From Bacteroidales bacterium UBA1176 (GTDB lineage Bacteria; Bacteroidota; Bacteroidia; Bacteroidales; WCHB1-69), in contig DBYW01000026.1 of the NCBI GenBank assembly GCA_002311645.1, positions 1-62,933 of the forward strand: DNA of 62,933 nucleotides. Reading direction: 5' to 3'. The position numbers and the translations under genes are program-made. Below the pieces are notes generated by a model. That model saw only the letters and a program-made list of their open reading frames with translations, did not search any database and had not been told where the DNA came from. Below are positions 61,312 through 62,933 of the stretch, piece after piece. Positions within the stretch are counted from its first letter, which is position 1; each line of letters opens with the position of its first letter.

Positions 61312-61932
61312 ATGCTATCCCTTTACTCCCAGAATCTTGAGAACGCGGTGAACGAGATCGCCAAGCTGCCGGGCGTGGGCAAGCGCACCGCCCTGCGGCT
61401 CGCCCTCCATCTCATCAAGACCGAACCCGAGGACGTGCAGCTCCTCACCGACCGCATCTCCAAGCTGAAGTCCGACATCTGCTCCTGCAAGGTGTGCTAC
61501 AACATCTCCGACCACGAAATCTGCGACATCTGCGCCAACCCCAAACGCGATGCCGCCGTTATCTGCGTGGTGCAGGACATCCGCGACGTCATCGCCATCG
61601 AGAACACAGGACAGTTCAACGGCCTATACCATGTGCTGGGCGGCGTTATCTCTCCCATGGAGGGCGTGGGCATCCGCCAGCTGCGCCTGCAGGAACTGTT
61701 CGACCGTGTGGAGCGACAAGAGGTGCGCGAACTCATCCTCGCTCTGCCCGCCACCGTGGAGGGCGACACCACCAACTTCTTCATCTATAAAAATGTGAAG
61801 GAAAAAGTGTCCCTTATCACCACCATCGCACGCGGCATCGGGGTGGGGGAGGAACTGGAGTATGCCGATGAAGTAACCCTCGGAAGGTCGCTCGTCGCGA
61901 GATTGGATTTCGACAAAGCGTATAAACGGTAA
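61312..61932 (+). CDS. recR: Recombination mediator RecR
   Basis: 206 residues from ATG 61312. The N-terminal helix-hairpin-helix has LPGVGKRTALRLALHL; the zinc finger reads CKVCYNISDHEICDIC (four cysteines); the Toprim domain follows (VICVVQDIRDVIAIENTGQFNGLYHVLGG), then the C-terminal Walker-like part (ARGIGVGEELEYADEVTLGRSL). RecR loads RecA at gaps with RecO/RecF. Upstream in-frame codons overlap the promoters and the divergent MNT gene and were rejected. Confidence 0.97.
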   Translation: MLSLYSQNLENAVNEIAKLPGVGKRTALRLALHLIKTEPEDVQLLTDRISKLKSDICSCKVCYNISDHEICDICANPKRDAAVICVVQDIRDVIAIENTGQFNGLYHVLGGVISPMEGVGIRQLRLQELFDRVERQEVRELILALPATVEGDTTNFFIYKNVKEKVSLITTIARGIGVGEELEYADEVTLGRSLVARLDFDKAYKR

Positions 61933-61968
61933 AACTAATTTTTTTCCCGCTGTTTCAAATAAAAAGTG

Positions 61969-61976
61969 TATGTTTG
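61969..61976 (+). promoter_or_regulatory. -7 promoter box for kamA
   Basis: TATGTTTG followed by CAGCC, 43 bp before the kamA ATG. Confidence 0.5.
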
Positions 61977-62019
61977 CAGCCGCTAAGAAAAACTCAAAAA
62001 CCAATAATATCAGATAAAT

Positions 62020-62933
62020 ATGCCAAGTAGAAGAAAAGAATTGTTCCCCAACGTTGCCGATGCTGAATGGAACGATTGGAGATGGCAGGTCCGCAACAGA
62101 GTCGAGACCCTCGAAGAACTGAAGAAATATATCGAACTTACTCCCGAGGAGGAGGAAGGCGTGAAGAAATCGCTGCAGACGCTCCGTATGGCCATCACGC
62201 CCTACTATCTGAGCCTGATTGACCCGAACAACCCGCACTGCCCGATCCGCCGTCAGGCGATTCCGACAGGCGCTGAGGTGCACCAGTCGCCGGCCGACCT
62301 GCTCGACCCGCTGCACGAGGATGAGGACTCCCCGGTTCCCGGCCTCACCCACCGCTATCCCGACAGAGTGTTGTTCCTCATCACCGATATGTGCTCGATG
62401 TACTGCCGTCACTGCACCCGCAGACGTTTCGCCGGCCAGCACGACTGCGAGTCCACACAGGACCGCATCCAGGCCGCCATTGACTACATCGCACGTACCC
62501 CGCAAGTGCGCGACGTGCTCCTTTCCGGCGGCGACGCCTTGATGGTGGGCGACAAGATGCTCGAATCCATCATCCAACGCCTGCGCGCTATCCCGCACGT
62601 GGAGATCATCCGTCTCGGCTCCCGCACCCCTGTGGTCTGCCCGCAGCGTATCACTGACGACTTGGTGAATATGTTGAAGAAATATCATCCGATTTGGCTC
62701 AACACTCACTTCAACCACCCCAATGAGGTGACGGAAGAGTCTATGGCCGCTTGTGCACGTCTTGCCGACGCCGGCATCCCGCTCGGCAACCAGACCGTGC
62801 TGTTGCGCGGCGTGAACGACGACACCGAGATTATGAAGCAGCTCGTACACGACCTCGTGCGTATGCGCGTGCGTCCGTACTACATCTACCAATGCGACCT
62901 CTCTATGGGTCTGGAGCATTTCCGCACGCCCGT
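62020..62933 (+). CDS. kamA: Lysine 2,3-aminomutase, 5' part (cut by window end)
   Basis: 304 codons are visible and the frame is still open at the end of the window. The radical SAM motif CSMYCRHC has Cys125, Cys129 and Cys132, followed by TRRR as in KamA. N-terminal EWNDWRWQVRNRVETLEEL and the later LSGGDAL, RLGSRTPVV and LNTHFNHPNEVT are typical of lysine 2,3-aminomutase. It converts L-lysine to L-beta-lysine using SAM, PLP and a 4Fe-4S cluster, the first step of anaerobic lysine fermentation. The PLP-binding lysine lies beyond the window. A glutamate or arginine mutase relative cannot be fully excluded. Confidence 0.95.
   Translation, partial: MPSRRKELFPNVADAEWNDWRWQVRNRVETLEELKKYIELTPEEEEGVKKSLQTLRMAITPYYLSLIDPNNPHCPIRRQAIPTGAEVHQSPADLLDPLHEDEDSPVPGLTHRYPDRVLFLITDMCSMYCRHCTRRRFAGQHDCESTQDRIQAAIDYIARTPQVRDVLLSGGDALMVGDKMLESIIQRLRAIPHVEIIRLGSRTPVVCPQRITDDLVNMLKKYHPIWLNTHFNHPNEVTEESMAACARLADAGIPLGNQTVLLRGVNDDTEIMKQLVHDLVRMRVRPYYIYQCDLSMGLEHFRTP

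Noticed and set aside
1..62933. CRISPR arrays, tRNA and rRNA genes
   Set aside because: No regularly spaced repeats and no tRNA-like T-arm sequence other than that of tmRNA were seen on reading both strands.

Overview
The window looks like the chromosome of a Bacteroidales-type member of the Bacteroidota. Evidence: promoters of the form TTG-N19-TAnnTTTG; at least three secreted proteins with type IX secretion (T9SS) C-terminal sorting domains; an S46 dipeptidyl-peptidase; DUF1573, DUF5618 and DUF4325 proteins; a bacterial alpha-2-macroglobulin; and a tmRNA with the tag GETSYAFAA. No tRNA, rRNA or CRISPR array was seen.

Layout. Positions 1-1699 hold a tyrosine recombinase gene flanked by 228-bp inverted repeats, the right one ending exactly at the 3' end of the tmRNA gene (1695-2081, minus). 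2.1-6.3 kb is a minus-strand block: two DUF1573 secreted proteins, then (in transcription order) a coiled-coil protein, ZapA, 6S RNA, RNase Y, an FtsB/DivIC-like septum protein and AroQ. 6.5-10.5 kb carries an ECF sigma factor, EF-P, LpxD, a secreted coiled-coil protein (minus) and a tRNA-dihydrouridine synthase. 10.7-20.7 kb is one 3322-residue T9SS protein. 20.7-29.5 kb is a plus-strand run: NamZ-like DUF1343, S46 peptidase (DPP7 type), Hpt, Adk, Dxr, RsgA, a thioredoxin lipoprotein, a TPR-like protein and DUF5618. 29.5-43.8 kb is minus strand: YfcC-type transporter, TonB C-terminal domain protein, AlkZ-related protein, a 1980-residue alpha-2-macroglobulin with its thioester motif, a GreA/GreB factor, a secreted metallopeptidase-like protein and a transglutaminase-like protein.

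44.0-53.4 kb is plus strand again: dnaX split over two reading frames, a T9SS subtilisin, RelA/SpoT, an M13 peptidase and carbamate kinase. 53.5-61.2 kb is minus strand and more accessory: YpfJ-type zinc peptidase, an unknown membrane protein, a repeat-rich intergenic region, a mosaic GLUG/Ig T9SS protein, a nested inverted-repeat element, a DUF4325 + GHKL ATPase pair bracketed by direct repeats, and a HEPN-MNT pair. The window ends with recR and the 5' part of kamA (lysine 2,3-aminomutase).

Together, the secreted and periplasmic peptidases (S46, M13, S8, M6/M64-like), carbamate kinase and KamA suggest a peptide- and amino-acid-fermenting anaerobe (inference). The points most worth checking are the dnaX frame break with a hairpin behind its stop, the integrase cassette at ssrA, the 113-bp nested hairpin element with two competing terminators, the repeat-flanked DUF4325/ATPase module, and the palindromic repeat family, one copy of which lies in frame inside a T9SS gene.
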